Origin: Streptomyces sp. AC558_RSS880
GTDB lineage: Bacteria > Actinomycetota > Actinomycetes > Streptomycetales > Streptomycetaceae
DNA length: 64,000 nucleotides
Reading direction: 5' to 3'
Assembly (NCBI RefSeq): GCF_019049255.1
Contig: NZ_JAGMUJ010000061.1
Span: forward strand, 51,784-115,783
Part shown: in pieces, positions 1 through 9,420 of the stretch
How the letters are laid out: each line of letters begins with the position of its first letter
Position numbering within the stretch: the stretch's first letter is position 1
Made by a program: the position numbers and the translations under genes
Notes under the pieces: model-generated
What the model saw: only the letters and a program-made list of their open reading frames with translations
Told to the model about the DNA's origin: nothing
Databases searched by the model: none

Positions 1-795
1 CGCGGCGAGCGTCTCGTTGGTGGTGCGGGCCAGACGGGCGATCTCGTCGTGGGTCGCCGGTTCGGGGACGCGGCGGGCGAGGTCCTCGGAGGCGGTGATC
101 GCGGCCATCTCGCTCCGGATGCCCTCCACCGGGCGCAACGCCCGGCCGGTGACCAGCCAGGTCACCGCGGCGACGACCACCAGGAGCAGTGGGAAGCCGA
201 TGAGCATCACGGTCAGCGCGGTCCGCACGGCGCTGTGCTCGGCGGCCAGGGGGGCGCCCGCGTGGACGGTGAGGCGGCCGTGGTCGGGGCTCTCGACCTC
301 CACGGCGGCGAAGCGGTAGTCCTCGGTGTCGCCGTCGATGGTGGCGGAGCCGTTGCTGAAGGTGGTCTCGTGGCCGATCTCGCCGGGGGCCAGGGACTCG
401 TCGGAGTCGCCGCCCCCGTCGGAGTCGTCCGAGTCCTCCGAGTCGTCGTCATCGTCGTCGCCCGGTGCCGACGGCCGCGGCTTCACCTCGGTCGTCGCCG
501 TGCCGCTGATCCGCTCCAGGTCCTCACTGCCCGCGACCAGCTTCCCGTCCTCGTCGACGATCTGCACCGGGCCGTCGTCGCCGTCCAGCCCCGACAGTCC
601 GCCGTACGGCGTCCGGGCGGCGAGCTCGGAGGCGACCGCCCGCGCGGAGCGTTCCGCCTGGGTACCCGCCTCGGCGGTCAGGTTGGAGCGCAGCGACAGC
701 AGTACGGCAGTGCCGGCCGCGACGAGGGCGACGGCGACCACGAGGGTGGCGCCGAGCGTCGCCCGCGCACGGACCGAGCCGAACAGCCGGCTCAC
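1..795 (-). CDS. Sensor histidine kinase, N-terminal part (runs off left edge)
   Basis: The N-terminal 265 residues of a membrane sensor kinase are present; the rest lies outside the window. The GTG start shares bases with the TGA of the response regulator (GTGA, 4-base overlap), so the pair is translationally coupled. A first membrane segment lies near residues 11-34. An extracytoplasmic sensor region of about 150 residues follows, with a strongly acidic Asp/Ser-rich stretch near 108-138. A second membrane segment lies near 190-212, with a HAMP-like linker after it. The His box and ATPase domain are not visible, so the kinase call rests on the two-membrane-segment plus HAMP layout and on the OmpR-type partner. 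The acidic loop could bind cations or cationic peptides, which is inference. Confidence 0.85.
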   Translation of the reverse strand, partial: MSRLFGSVRARATLGATLVVAVALVAAGTAVLLSLRSNLTAEAGTQAERSARAVASELAARTPYGGLSGLDGDDGPVQIVDEDGKLVAGSEDLERISGTATTEVKPRPSAPGDDDDDDSEDSDDSDGGGDSDESLAPGEIGHETTFSNGSATIDGDTEDYRFAAVEVESPDHGRLTVHAGAPLAAEHSAVRTALTVMLIGFPLLLVVVAAVTWLVTGRALRPVEGIRSEMAAITASEDLARRVPEPATHDEIARLARTTNETLAA

Positions 796-1457
796 GGCGC
801 CGTCTCCAGCCGGTAACCGGCGCCGCGCACGGTGCGGATGAGACCGGCGCGCAGTTTGCGGCGCAGGGCGCTGATGTAGACCTCGACGATGTTGGGGTCG
901 CCGTCATAGGCGAAGTCCCAGACGTGTTCGAGGATGTCGGCCTTGGAGACCACCTCGCCGGCCCGCAGCACCAGGTGCTCGAGCACCGAGAACTCCTTGG
1001 CGGTCAGGGCCACTTCGTCCTCGCCCAGGAAGACCCGGCGGGCGGCGGTGTCCACCTTGAGGTCGCCGTGCACATGGACCGGGGAGGCCCCGGCGCCCTG
1101 GCGGCGGCGCAGCAGCGCCTTGATCCTGGCGACGAGCACGACGTACGAGAACGGCTTGGTGAGGTAGTCGTCGGCGCCGGTGTCGAGGCCCTCGGCCTCG
1201 TCGTACTCGCCGTCCTTCGCCGTGAGCATCAGGATCGGCACGTCGTGTCCGGCGGCGCGCAGGGCGGCGCAGACGCGGTAGCCGTTCAGGCCGGGCAGCA
1301 TGATGTCGAGGATGAGGAGGTCGTACGTGCCCTCCGTGGCCCGGTGCAGGCCCTCCCGGCCGTCGTGGACGACGTCCACGGCGTAGCCCTCGGCGGTGAG
1401 GCCCTTGGCGAGCGACAGGGCGAGCCGCTTTTCGTCCTCCACGATCAACAGGCGCAT
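792..1457 (-). CDS. OmpR/PhoB-family response regulator
   Basis: A 221-residue two-domain regulator. The receiver domain (about 1-115) has the acidic pocket E7-D8, phospho-acceptor D51 in LDIMLP, T79 and K101 in LTKPF. The C-terminal winged helix (about 125-218) has the family pattern LTAKEFSVLEHLV and ends VRGAGYRLE. It acts in the cytoplasm as a phosphorylation-dependent transcription factor, paired with the kinase it overlaps. The divergent PepSY gene and the tandem TTCAGG repeats between them suggest it regulates both its own operon and that gene. The family assignment is secure. The signal sensed is unknown. Confidence 0.95.
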   Translation of the reverse strand: MRLLIVEDEKRLALSLAKGLTAEGYAVDVVHDGREGLHRATEGTYDLLILDIMLPGLNGYRVCAALRAAGHDVPILMLTAKDGEYDEAEGLDTGADDYLTKPFSYVVLVARIKALLRRRQGAGASPVHVHGDLKVDTAARRVFLGEDEVALTAKEFSVLEHLVLRAGEVVSKADILEHVWDFAYDGDPNIVEVYISALRRKLRAGLIRTVRGAGYRLETAP

Positions 1458-1480
1458 GGGGTCAAGGGTCGCAAAGGGAA

Positions 1481-1518
1481 CCTGAAGATCCCTTCAGGCG
1501 GTTTCAGGTTCCTCTCAG
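1481..1518. promoter_or_regulatory. Candidate response-regulator operator: tandem TTCAGG repeats
   Basis: TTCAGG occurs at 1493-1498 and 1503-1508, with a degenerate third copy, TCTCAG, at 1513-1518, giving an exact 10-base period. An inverted copy, CCTGAA, lies at 1481-1486. OmpR-family regulators typically bind direct repeats spaced by about one helical turn. The site sits in the 116-base divergent gap between the regulator gene and the PepSY gene, so it could control both. The repeats are seen; their use by this regulator is inference. Confidence 0.6.
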
Positions 1519-1573
1519 CGTCGGTCGGCGAGATTGAAGGCGTCGAAAACGAAGCAGCTCGGGAGGAACCAGC

Positions 1574-2215
1574 ATGAAGCGCAACATCGTGATCGCCGTC
1601 GTCACGGCCGCGGCCCTGGTCGGGGGCGGTACGGCCACGGCCCTCGCGGTCTCGGGGGACGACGCGCCGACAACGCGGGCGACGGAGAACCGGGCGGCGG
1701 ACGACGACGGGCGCGACGACGACCGGGGGCGCGCGGACGCCGACGATCAGGACGACGACGGCGACGACCGGGACGACAGCGACGACCGCGTCGCCTCCTC
1801 CGGTGACGTCACCGCCGCCGACGCCATCGCCGCCGCGCTGAAGCACACGCCGGGTACGGCCGTCTCCGCCGAACTGGACGACAGGGTCTGGGAGGTCGAC
1901 GTCCTCGGCGGCGGGGACACCTGGCACAGCGTGCGGATCGACCCGGGCAGCGGCAAGGTCCTGGGCGCCTCGGAGGACGACGAGGACGACGCCGATGAGG
2001 TGCGGGCCGCGTTGAAGGGGGCGTCGGTGACGGCCGGGGAGGCCGCGAAGGCGGCCGCCACCGAGGGGACGGTGACGTCGGTGGACCTGGACGACGACGA
2101 TGACAAGGGGTGGGAGGCCGAGACGCGTGCCTCCGGCGGGGACGAGCGGGACTGGCGGGTCGATCCGAGCAGCGGCAAGGTCACGGCGGACCGTGACGAC
2201 TCGGACGACGACTGA
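1574..2215 (+). CDS. Secreted or membrane-anchored acidic PepSY-domain protein
   Basis: A 213-residue protein starting at an ATG after a good GGGAGG ribosome site. Residues 1-28 form a signal peptide or anchor with a positive start and a hydrophobic core rich in Ala and Val. An extremely Asp-rich linker follows (about 36-72). Two PepSY-like units come next (about 75-140 and 143-210), each with the pattern of a helix followed by a strand and a DPGSGKV or DPSSGKV turn. PepSY proteins are extracytoplasmic, often act as protease inhibitors or metal-responsive modulators, and are commonly encoded beside two-component systems. The Asp runs could bind metal cations. It is divergent from the two-component pair and shares their operator region. 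The exact role is unknown. Confidence 0.85.
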   Translation: MKRNIVIAVVTAAALVGGGTATALAVSGDDAPTTRATENRAADDDGRDDDRGRADADDQDDDGDDRDDSDDRVASSGDVTAADAIAAALKHTPGTAVSAELDDRVWEVDVLGGGDTWHSVRIDPGSGKVLGASEDDEDDADEVRAALKGASVTAGEAAKAAATEGTVTSVDLDDDDDKGWEAETRASGGDERDWRVDPSSGKVTADRDDSDDD

Positions 2216-2250
2216 TTGTTTCCCGCCCCCGCCGCCCCCTCCCTTCCCGT

Positions 2251-2360
2251 CCCTGGGGGCTGCCGCCCCCAGACCCCCGCTTCGGCCCTGGACGGGCCTC
2301 ATCCTCAAACTCCCCTGGAGGGGCACCCCCGGACGGGCTGGCTGATGCCGGACGGGCTGA
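2251..2360. repeat. Dispersed Streptomyces intergenic repeat
   Basis: The segment reads as a GC-rich stem (CTGGGGGCTGCCGCCCCCAG, 2253-2272), then CCCCCGCTTCGGCCCT and repeated CGGACGGGCTG units. I recognise this arrangement as a common non-coding repeat between Streptomyces genes. It fills the gap between the converging PepSY and meaB genes and its stem could act as a bidirectional terminator. The repeat status rests on memory of the genus; the stem is visible. Confidence 0.6.
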
Positions 2361-2364
2361 GAAG

Positions 2365-3321
2365 TCAGCCCCGCGTCAGCCCCGCCACCAGTTCGTCCGC
2401 CGCCCGGTACGGGTCCAGGTCCCCGGCGATGATGCGTTCCGCCAGCGCGTCCAGGCGGCGGTCGCCGTGGAGGTCGCCGATGCGTTCCCTCAGGGCCGTG
2501 ACCGCGATGGTCTCGACCTCGCGGGAGGCGCGGGCCAGGCGGCGGGTCGTCAGGACGCCGTGTTCCTCCATCCACGCGCGGTGCTTCTCCAGGGCCTCGA
2601 CGACCTCGTCGACGCCCTCCGCGCGGGCCGCGACCGTCTTGACGATCGGGGGGCGCCAGTCGCCGGGGGCGCGGGACTCGCCGAGGCCGAGCATGTGGTT
2701 CAGCTCGCGGGCGGTCGCGTCGGCGCCGTCGCGGTCGGCCTTGTTGACGACGTAGACGTCGCCGATCTCCAGGATTCCGGCCTTGGCGGCCTGGATGCCG
2801 TCACCCATGCCGGGCGCCAGCAGCACCACGGAGGTGTCGGCCTGGGAGGCGATCTCCACCTCCGACTGGCCGACGCCGACCGTCTCGACCAGGATCACGT
2901 CGCAGCCGGCCGCGTCCAGGACGCGGATGGCCTGCGGGGCGGCCCACGCGAGGCCGCCCAGGTGGCCGCGCGTCGCCATGGAGCGGATGTAGACGCCGGG
3001 GTCGGAGGCGTGCTCCGACATGCGGACGCGGTCACCGAGCAGGGCACCGCCCGAGAAGGGGGAGGACGGGTCGACGGCCAGGACGCCGACCCGCTTTCCC
3101 TGTTTGCGGTACGCGCTCACCAGGGCCGAGGTCGAGGTGGACTTGCCGACGCCCGGGGAGCCGGTGAGACCCACCACGTACGCGTTCCCGGTCAGCGGCG
3201 CCAGGGCCGCCATGACCTCCCTGAGCTGTGGGGACGCCCCCTCCACCAGGGAGATCAGCCGGGCCACGGCCCGTGGCCTGCCTTCCCTGGCCTGGGCGAC
3301 CAGCGAGGAGACGTCCTGCAT
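2365..3321 (-). CDS. meaB: MeaB, GTPase chaperone of methylmalonyl-CoA mutase
   Basis: A G3E-family P-loop GTPase that protects and gates cofactor loading of B12-dependent methylmalonyl-CoA mutase. The P-loop GSPGVGKS is at about 54-61. Later come the Mg-site and switch region DPSSPF, the conserved ETVGVGQSE, and the base-recognition motif NKAD. Length (318 residues) fits MeaB/ArgK. I chose the ATG at 3321 because GGAG lies five bases before it; an upstream GTG at 3336 has no ribosome site. It sits next to a thiolase gene and near methylmalonyl-CoA epimerase, and the window also has a cobalamin adenosyltransferase. All serve propionyl/methylmalonyl-CoA metabolism, though the mutase genes are elsewhere. 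Confidence 0.95.
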   Translation of the reverse strand: MQDVSSLVAQAREGRPRAVARLISLVEGASPQLREVMAALAPLTGNAYVVGLTGSPGVGKSTSTSALVSAYRKQGKRVGVLAVDPSSPFSGGALLGDRVRMSEHASDPGVYIRSMATRGHLGGLAWAAPQAIRVLDAAGCDVILVETVGVGQSEVEIASQADTSVVLLAPGMGDGIQAAKAGILEIGDVYVVNKADRDGADATARELNHMLGLGESRAPGDWRPPIVKTVAARAEGVDEVVEALEKHRAWMEEHGVLTTRRLARASREVETIAVTALRERIGDLHGDRRLDALAERIIAGDLDPYRAADELVAGLTRG

Positions 3322-3371
3322 CACAACTCCGTTCACGAGAGGGAAATCAGCAACCTGCGAAGAACCCCGGC

Positions 3372-4604
3372 TCAGGCCTTGGGTACCCGCACGATCAGCG
3401 CGTCACCCTGGCCGCCGCCGCCGCACAGCGCCGCCGCGCCGACGCCTCCGCCGCGCCGCTTCAGCTCCAGGGCGAGGTGCAGCACGAGCCGCGCGCCGGA
3501 CATCCCGATCGGGTGACCCAGCGCGATGGCGCCGCCGTTGACGTTCACCTTTTCGATGGAAACGCCCAGGTCCTTCATTGACTGCACGGCGACCGCGGCG
3601 AAGGCCTCGTTGATCTCGATGAGGTCGAGGTCGGAAACCTCCAGGCCCTCCTTCTTCAGCGCGTGCCGGATCGCGTTGGACGGCTGCGACTGGAGGGAGT
3701 TGTCGGGTCCGGCCACGTTGCCGTGGGCGCCGATCTCGGCGATCCACTCCAGGCCCAGCTCCTGCGCCTTGGCCTTGCTCATCACGACCACGGCCGCCGC
3801 GCCGTCCGAGATCTGCGAGGAGGAGCCCGCGGTGATCGTGCCGTCCTTCGAGAAGGCCGGGCGCAGCTTGCCGAGCGACTCGACCGTGGTGTCGCCGCGG
3901 ATGCCCTCGTCCTTGCTGAACAGGACCGGGTCGCCCTTGCGCTGCGGGATCTCGACCGGGGTGATCTCGGCCTCGTAGACGCCGTTCTTCTGCGCGGCGG
4001 CGGCCCGCTGGTGGGACAGGGCGGCGATCTCGTCCTGCTCGGGGCGGGCGATGCCGAGGCGGGTGTTGTGCTTCTCGGTGGACTCGCCCATGGCGATGTT
4101 CTCGAAGGAGTCGGTCAGACCGTCGTACGCCATGGCGTCGAGCATCTGCACCGCGCCGTACTTGAAGCCCTCGCGGGACTTCGGCAGCAGGTGCGGAGCG
4201 TTGGTCATGGACTCCTGGCCGCCGGCGACGATCACGTCGAACTCGCCGGCCCGGATCAGCTGGTCCGCGAGCGCGATGGCGTCCAGCCCCGAGAGGCACA
4301 CCTTGTTGACGGTGAGCGCCGGGACGTTCATCGGGATGCCGGCCTTGACGGCGGCCTGGCGGGCCGGGATCTGGCCCGCGCCGGCCTGGAGCACCTGCCC
4401 CATGATCACGTACTGGACCTGGTCGCCGCCGATCCCCGCACGGTCGAGGGCGGCCTTGATCGCGAAGCCGCCGAGGTCGGCTCCGGAGAAGGACTTCAGT
4501 GACCCGAGCAGCCGACCCATCGGGGTGCGGGCGCCCGCGACGATGACGGAGGTGGTGCCGTTCGATGCGGAAGGTGCGGGAGATGCCGAAGATGCGGAAG
4601 TCAT
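3372..4604 (-). CDS. Acetyl-CoA C-acetyltransferase (thiolase)
   Basis: A 410-residue cytoplasmic thiolase that condenses or cleaves acetoacetyl-CoA. The acyl-accepting Cys is C103 in NKVCLSG. The C-terminal half carries the GHPIGMSGAR histidine motif and the final catalytic Cys in CGGGGQG. Residues 1-17 are a Ser/Ala-rich extension absent from most thiolases, so translation could start a little later. The gene lies 50 bases upstream of meaB on the same strand and probably shares its transcript. It is divergent from the epimerase gene. Biosynthetic (PhaA-like) and degradative members cannot be separated by sequence alone; the neighbourhood suggests a supply of C4 units to ethylmalonyl or methylmalonyl-CoA pathways. 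Confidence 0.93.
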   Translation of the reverse strand: MTSASSASPAPSASNGTTSVIVAGARTPMGRLLGSLKSFSGADLGGFAIKAALDRAGIGGDQVQYVIMGQVLQAGAGQIPARQAAVKAGIPMNVPALTVNKVCLSGLDAIALADQLIRAGEFDVIVAGGQESMTNAPHLLPKSREGFKYGAVQMLDAMAYDGLTDSFENIAMGESTEKHNTRLGIARPEQDEIAALSHQRAAAAQKNGVYEAEITPVEIPQRKGDPVLFSKDEGIRGDTTVESLGKLRPAFSKDGTITAGSSSQISDGAAAVVVMSKAKAQELGLEWIAEIGAHGNVAGPDNSLQSQPSNAIRHALKKEGLEVSDLDLIEINEAFAAVAVQSMKDLGVSIEKVNVNGGAIALGHPIGMSGARLVLHLALELKRRGGGVGAAALCGGGGQGDALIVRVPKA

Positions 4605-4751
4605 GAGCTGCGGTCCCCTTCCGGCTGCACAGCCGAGGAGTGAACGAGGGTTTACTGCGAATGTACTGACGTGCGGTGGACCCCGTCATCGCCCTTTCGG
4701 TGTGATCGCGCGCACGTTGCGTAACCATCGCGGGGGCGCTGCACTGAATCC

Positions 4752-5192
4752 ATGCTGACGCGAATCGACCACATCGGGATCGCCTGTTTCGACCTGGACA
4801 AGACCGTGGAGTTCTACCGGGCCACCTACGGCTTCGAGGTGTTCCACTCCGAGGTCAACGAGGAGCAGGGCGTGCGCGAGGCCATGCTCAAGATCAACGA
4901 GACCTCCGACGGCGGGGCCTCCTACCTGCAGCTGCTCGAGCCGACCCGGGAGGACTCCGCCGTCGCCAAGTGGCTGGCGAAGAACGGCGAGGGCGTCCAC
5001 CACATCGCCTTCGGTACGGCGGACGTGGACGCGGAGGCCGCGGACATCAAGGACAAGGGCGTACGCGTTCTGTACGAAGAGCCCCGGCGCGGCTCCATGG
5101 GGTCACGAATCACCTTCCTGCACCCCAAGGACTGCCACGGCGTACTGACGGAACTGGTCACTTCCGCGCCCGTTGAGTCGTCCGAGCACTGA
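4752..5192 (+). CDS. mce: Methylmalonyl-CoA epimerase
   Basis: A 146-residue VOC-superfamily protein that interconverts the 2R and 2S forms of methylmalonyl-CoA. Two beta-alpha-beta-beta-beta units are visible. Metal ligands are expected at the His of the opening IDHIGIA motif, at the paired HHIAF His near residue 83, and at the C-terminal Glu of LTELV. Length is typical. No clear Shine-Dalgarno sequence precedes the ATG, so translation may be leaderless or weakly initiated. It is divergent from the thiolase-meaB pair (147-base gap) and lies directly upstream of scy, with which it may share some readthrough. The family assignment is secure. Confidence 0.93.
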   Translation: MLTRIDHIGIACFDLDKTVEFYRATYGFEVFHSEVNEEQGVREAMLKINETSDGGASYLQLLEPTREDSAVAKWLAKNGEGVHHIAFGTADVDAEAADIKDKGVRVLYEEPRRGSMGSRITFLHPKDCHGVLTELVTSAPVESSEH

Positions 5193-5421
5193 CCCACGTA
5201 CATAAGGGCCGGTAGGGTTGGGTCCGGTCACCGCTCGATGCGTGGTGACCGAGTCCCGCCGTCTTCGGCGGCGGGATCGCCGGGGTCCGGGTTTCGGGGG
5301 GCGAGCGCGGGGCAGCAGCCCATGCTCCGCCGTTGATCTGACACCATTCCCCGGGGGCCCCGTCCGGCGGATGGGCGGAGCCCGGCCAGACTTGCGACCA
5401 GGGGACGGATGGGACCGCGCA

Positions 5422-8400
5422 GTGCGGGGCTACGAGAGCCAGGAGCGAGAGCCGGCGGCTGACGTCGACCACCTCTCTCGGTTCGAAGCCGAGATGAAGC
5501 GGCTGAAGACCGAGCGGGAAAAGGCGATCCAGCACGCCGAGGACCTCGGCTACCAGGTCGAGGTGCTGCGCGCCAAGCTGCACGAGGCGCGGCGCACCAT
5601 CATGTCCCGGCCCGCGTACGACGGCGGTGACATCGGCTACCAGGCCGAGCAGTTGCTGCGCAACGCGCAGCTGCAGGCCGACCAGCTCCGCGCGGACGCC
5701 GAGCGGGAGCTGAGCCAGGCGCGGGCGCAGACCCAGCGGATCCTCCAGGAGCACGCGGAGCAGGCGGCCCGGCTCCAGGCGGAGCTGCACCAGGAGGCCG
5801 TGACGCGGCGCCAGCAGCTCGACCAGGAGCTGGCGGAGCGCCGGCAGACCGTCGAGTCGCACGTCAACGAGAACGTGGCGTGGGCGGAGCAGTTGCGCGC
5901 CCGCACCGAGCAGCAGGCCCGCCGGCTCCTCGACGAGTCCCGCGCGGAGACCGAGCAGGCGCTGGCCGCCGCCCGCGCGGAGGCGGAGCGGCTGACGGCC
6001 GAGGCCCGGCAGCGGCTGCAGAGCGAGGCGGAGTCGGCCCGCGCGGAGGCCGAGCAGATCCTGCGCCGGGCCCGCGCGGACGCCGAGCGGCTGCTGAACG
6101 CCGCCTCCACGCAGGCCCAGGAGGCCACCGACCACGCCGAGCAGCTGCGGACGTCCACGGCCACCGAGTCGGAGTCCGCGCGCCGTCAGGCGCAGGAGCT
6201 CAGCAGGGCCGCCGAGGAGCGGATGTCGCAGGCGGAGTCCGCGCTGCGCGAGGCCCGTGCCGAGGCGGAGAAGGTGCTCGCCGAGGCGAAGGAGTCCGCC
6301 GCGAAGGCGCTCGCCGCCGCCGAGTCCGCCAACGAGACCCGTACGCGGACCGCCAAGGAGCAGGTGGCGCGGCTGGTCAGCGAGGCCACCAAGGAGGCGG
6401 AGGCCACCAAGGCGGACGCCGAGCAGCTGGTCGCGGACGCCCGCGCGGAGGCCGAGAAGATCGTCGCCGAGGCCGCGGAGAAGGCCCGCACGATCACCGC
6501 GGAGGAGTCCGCGACGCAGCTGTCCAAGGCGGCCAAGACCGCCGAGGACGTGCTCAACAAGGCGTCGGAGGAGGCCAAGCAGACCACCAGGGCGGCGGCC
6601 GAGGAGGCGGAGCGGATCCGCCGGGAGGCCGAGGCCGAGGCGGACCGGCTGCGCGCCGAGGCGCACGACATCGCCGAGCAGCTCAAGGGCGCGGCGAAGG
6701 ACGACACCAAGGAGTACCGCGCCAAGACGGTCGAGCTGCAGGAGGAGGCCCGCCGGCTGCGCGGCGAGGCCGAGCAGCTGCGCGCCGACGCGGTCGCCGA
6801 GGGCGAGAGGATCCGCGCGGAGGCCCGCAAGGAGGCCGTGGCGCAGATCGAGGAGGCGGCGAAGTCCGCCGAGGAGCTGCTCGCCAAGGCGAAGGCGGAC
6901 GCCGACGAACTGCGCTCCACCGCGCAGACGGACAGCGAGAAGGTCCGCACCGAGGCCATCGAGCGCGCCACGACGCTGCGCCGGCAGGCCGAGGAGACGC
7001 TGGAGCGCACCCGTCAGGAGGCCGAGCGGCACCGCGCGGAGGTCGTCGAGCAGGCCGACGCGCTCAAGGAGGACGCCGAGCGGGCCGCGCGCGAACTGCG
7101 CGAGGAGACCGAGCGGGCCGTGGAGGCCCGCCGCGCGGAGGCCGCCGGGGAACTGACGCGGCTGCACACGGAGGCCGAGGAGCGGCTCGCCGCCGCCGAG
7201 CAGGCGCTGAGCGACGCGCGGGAGGAGGCCGCCCGGATCCGCCGGGAGGCGTCCGAGGAGACCGAGCGGCTGCGCGCGGAGGCCGCCGAGCGGATCCGTA
7301 CGCTCCAGCAGCAGGCGGAGGCGGAGGCCGAGCGGCTGCGTGACGAGGCCGCCGCGGACGCGTCGGCGTCCCGCGCGGAGGGCGAGTCCGTCGCCGTGCG
7401 GCTGCGGTCGGAGGCCGCGGCCGAGGCGGAGCGGCTGAAGTCGGAGGCGCAGGACAGCGCCGACCGGATGCGCGCGGAGGCACAGGCCGCCGCCGAGCGG
7501 ATCGGCACGGAGGCGTCCCAGGCGCTGGCCGCCGCGCAGGAGGAGGCCGCCCGGCGGCGCCGCGAGGCCGAGGAACTCCTCGGCGCGGCCCGGCAGGAGG
7601 CCGACCAGGAGCGCGAGCGGGCCCGCGAGCAGAGCGAGGAGCTGCTGGCGTCGGCGCGCACCCGCGTGGAGGAGGCGCAGGCCGAGGCCGTACGGCTGGT
7701 CGAGGAGGCCGACCGGCGCGCCACCGAGATGGTGTCGGCGGCCGAGCTCCATGCCCAGCAGGTGCGGGACTCCGTCGCGGGGCTGCACGAGCAGGCCCAG
7801 GAGGAGATCGCCGGGCTGCGCAGCGCCGCCGAGCACGTGGCGGAGCGCACCCGCCGCGAGGCCGAGGAGGAGGCGGACCGGGTCCGCGCCGACGCCTACG
7901 CGGAGCGGGAGCGGGCGAGCGAGGACGCGGGCCGGCTGCGGCGCGAGGCGCAGGAGGAGACGGAGGCCGCGAAGGCGCTGGCCGAGCGGACGGTGTCCGA
8001 GGCCATCGCGGAGGCCGACCGGATCCGTACGGACGTGTCCGAGCACGCCCAGCGGGTGCGTACGGAGGCGTCGGACACGATCGCCGAGGCGGAGCAGGCC
8101 GCGGCGCGCACCCGGGCGGACGCCCGTGAGGACGCCAACCGGATCCGTTCGGACGCGGCGACGCAGGCGGACACCCTCATCACCGAGGCCCGCAGCGAGG
8201 CGGAGCGGCTCACCGAAGAGACGATCGCGGAGACCGACCGGCTGCGCATGGAGACGGTCGCCGAGGCCGAGCGGGTGCGGTCGGAGTCGGTGTCCAAGGC
8301 GGAGAAGCTGATCGCGGACGCCACCGGGGACGCGGAGCGGCTGCGGGCCGAGGCCGCGGAGACGGTCGGGTCGGCGCAGGCGCACGCGGAGCGGATCCGC

Positions 8401-9300
8401 CGGGAGTCCGAGCGGGTCAAGGCCGACGCGGAGTCGGAGGCCGAGCGGATGGTGTCCGTCGCGCGCGAGGAGGCGGAGCGGACGCTGGACGAGGCCCGCA
8501 AGGACGCCAACAAGCGGCGTTCCGAGGCGGCCGAGCAGGTGGACACGCTCATCACGGAGACCACCGCCGAGGCGGACAAGCTGCTCGCCGAGGCGCAGCA
8601 GCAGGCGCTGAAGACGACGGCGGACGCCGAGTCGCAGGCGGACACGATGGTCGGCGCGGCCCGCAGCGAGGCCGAGCGGATCGTCTCCGAGGCGACCATC
8701 GAGGGCAACACCCGGGTGGAGAAGGCCCGTACGGACGCGGACGAGCTGCTGGTCGGCGCGCGCCGGGACGCGACGCAGATCAGGGAGCGCGCCGAGGAGC
8801 TGCGCGACCGGATCACGAGCGAGATCGAGGAGCTGCACGAGCGGGCCCGCCGTGAGGCGGCGGAGACGATGAAGTCGACGGGCGACCGCTGCGACGCGCT
8901 CATCAAGGCCGCCGAGGAACAGCTCGCCAAGGCGGAGGCGAAGGCCAAGGAGATCGTCTCCGAGGCCAACTCCGAGGCCGGCAAGGTGCGCATCGCCGCC
9001 GTGAAGAAGGCCGAGGGCCTGCTGAAGGAGGCGGAGCAGAAGAAGGCCAGCCTGGTGAAGGAGGCCGAGGAGCTGAAGGCCGAGGCGGTCCGGGAGGCGC
9101 GGCGCACGGTCGAGGAGGGCAAGCGCGAGCTGGAGGTGCTGGTGCGGCGCCGCGAGGACATCAACGCCGAGATCTCCCGCGTGCAGGACGTGCTGGAGGC
9201 GCTGGAGTCCTTCGAGGCGCCGGGGGGTGCGAAGGACAACGGGGTCAAGGCGGGGGCCGCGGCCGGTGCTACCCGTACGGGTGGCAAGTCACCGGAATAG
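5422..9300 (+). CDS. scy: Scy, giant coiled-coil polar organiser
   Basis: A 1292-residue, almost wholly helical protein (from the GTG at 5422) that scaffolds the tip-organising centre of Streptomyces hyphae with DivIVA and FilP. The first 50 residues include the conserved opening RGYESQEREP and a short DivIVA-like heptad segment. From about residue 70 onward the chain is an unbroken run of 11-residue (hendecad) repeats rich in Ala, Glu and Arg, such as AEAEKVLAEAK, the unusual repeat class described for Scy/FilP. The last 40 residues are Gly/Ala-rich and probably disordered. I preferred the GTG because sequence similarity to Scy begins there and GGGA lies seven bases upstream; the frame stays open to 5218. 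Identity is strongly supported by filP downstream. Confidence 0.93.
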   Translation: MRGYESQEREPAADVDHLSRFEAEMKRLKTEREKAIQHAEDLGYQVEVLRAKLHEARRTIMSRPAYDGGDIGYQAEQLLRNAQLQADQLRADAERELSQARAQTQRILQEHAEQAARLQAELHQEAVTRRQQLDQELAERRQTVESHVNENVAWAEQLRARTEQQARRLLDESRAETEQALAAARAEAERLTAEARQRLQSEAESARAEAEQILRRARADAERLLNAASTQAQEATDHAEQLRTSTATESESARRQAQELSRAAEERMSQAESALREARAEAEKVLAEAKESAAKALAAAESANETRTRTAKEQVARLVSEATKEAEATKADAEQLVADARAEAEKIVAEAAEKARTITAEESATQLSKAAKTAEDVLNKASEEAKQTTRAAAEEAERIRREAEAEADRLRAEAHDIAEQLKGAAKDDTKEYRAKTVELQEEARRLRGEAEQLRADAVAEGERIRAEARKEAVAQIEEAAKSAEELLAKAKADADELRSTAQTDSEKVRTEAIERATTLRRQAEETLERTRQEAERHRAEVVEQADALKEDAERAARELREETERAVEARRAEAAGELTRLHTEAEERLAAAEQALSDAREEAARIRREASEETERLRAEAAERIRTLQQQAEAEAERLRDEAAADASASRAEGESVAVRLRSEAAAEAERLKSEAQDSADRMRAEAQAAAERIGTEASQALAAAQEEAARRRREAEELLGAARQEADQERERAREQSEELLASARTRVEEAQAEAVRLVEEADRRATEMVSAAELHAQQVRDSVAGLHEQAQEEIAGLRSAAEHVAERTRREAEEEADRVRADAYAERERASEDAGRLRREAQEETEAAKALAERTVSEAIAEADRIRTDVSEHAQRVRTEASDTIAEAEQAAARTRADAREDANRIRSDAATQADTLITEARSEAERLTEETIAETDRLRMETVAEAERVRSESVSKAEKLIADATGDAERLRAEAAETVGSAQAHAERIRRESERVKADAESEAERMVSVAREEAERTLDEARKDANKRRSEAAEQVDTLITETTAEADKLLAEAQQQALKTTADAESQADTMVGAARSEAERIVSEATIEGNTRVEKARTDADELLVGARRDATQIRERAEELRDRITSEIEELHERARREAAETMKSTGDRCDALIKAAEEQLAKAEAKAKEIVSEANSEAGKVRIAAVKKAEGLLKEAEQKKASLVKEAEELKAEAVREARRTVEEGKRELEVLVRRREDINAEISRVQDVLEALESFEAPGGAKDNGVKAGAAAGATRTGGKSPE

Positions 9301-9420
9301 TTGGCAAAGCGGACGAAATCCCCTGTACGGTGAGGGCTTTGACCATGACATTGGCAAGCCTTCCAGCGGCGAGCCACTCAAAAGGGGTGTCATTCTCCGT
9401 ATCAAACGTGCATCCGCTCG

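Noticed and set aside
5158..8838. Very long open frame antisense to scy (over 1200 codons)
   Set aside because: It is the mirror of the GC-rich hendecad coding pattern. Its product is a Leu/Arg/Gly low-complexity string without domains or ribosome site, and scy itself is a known gene.
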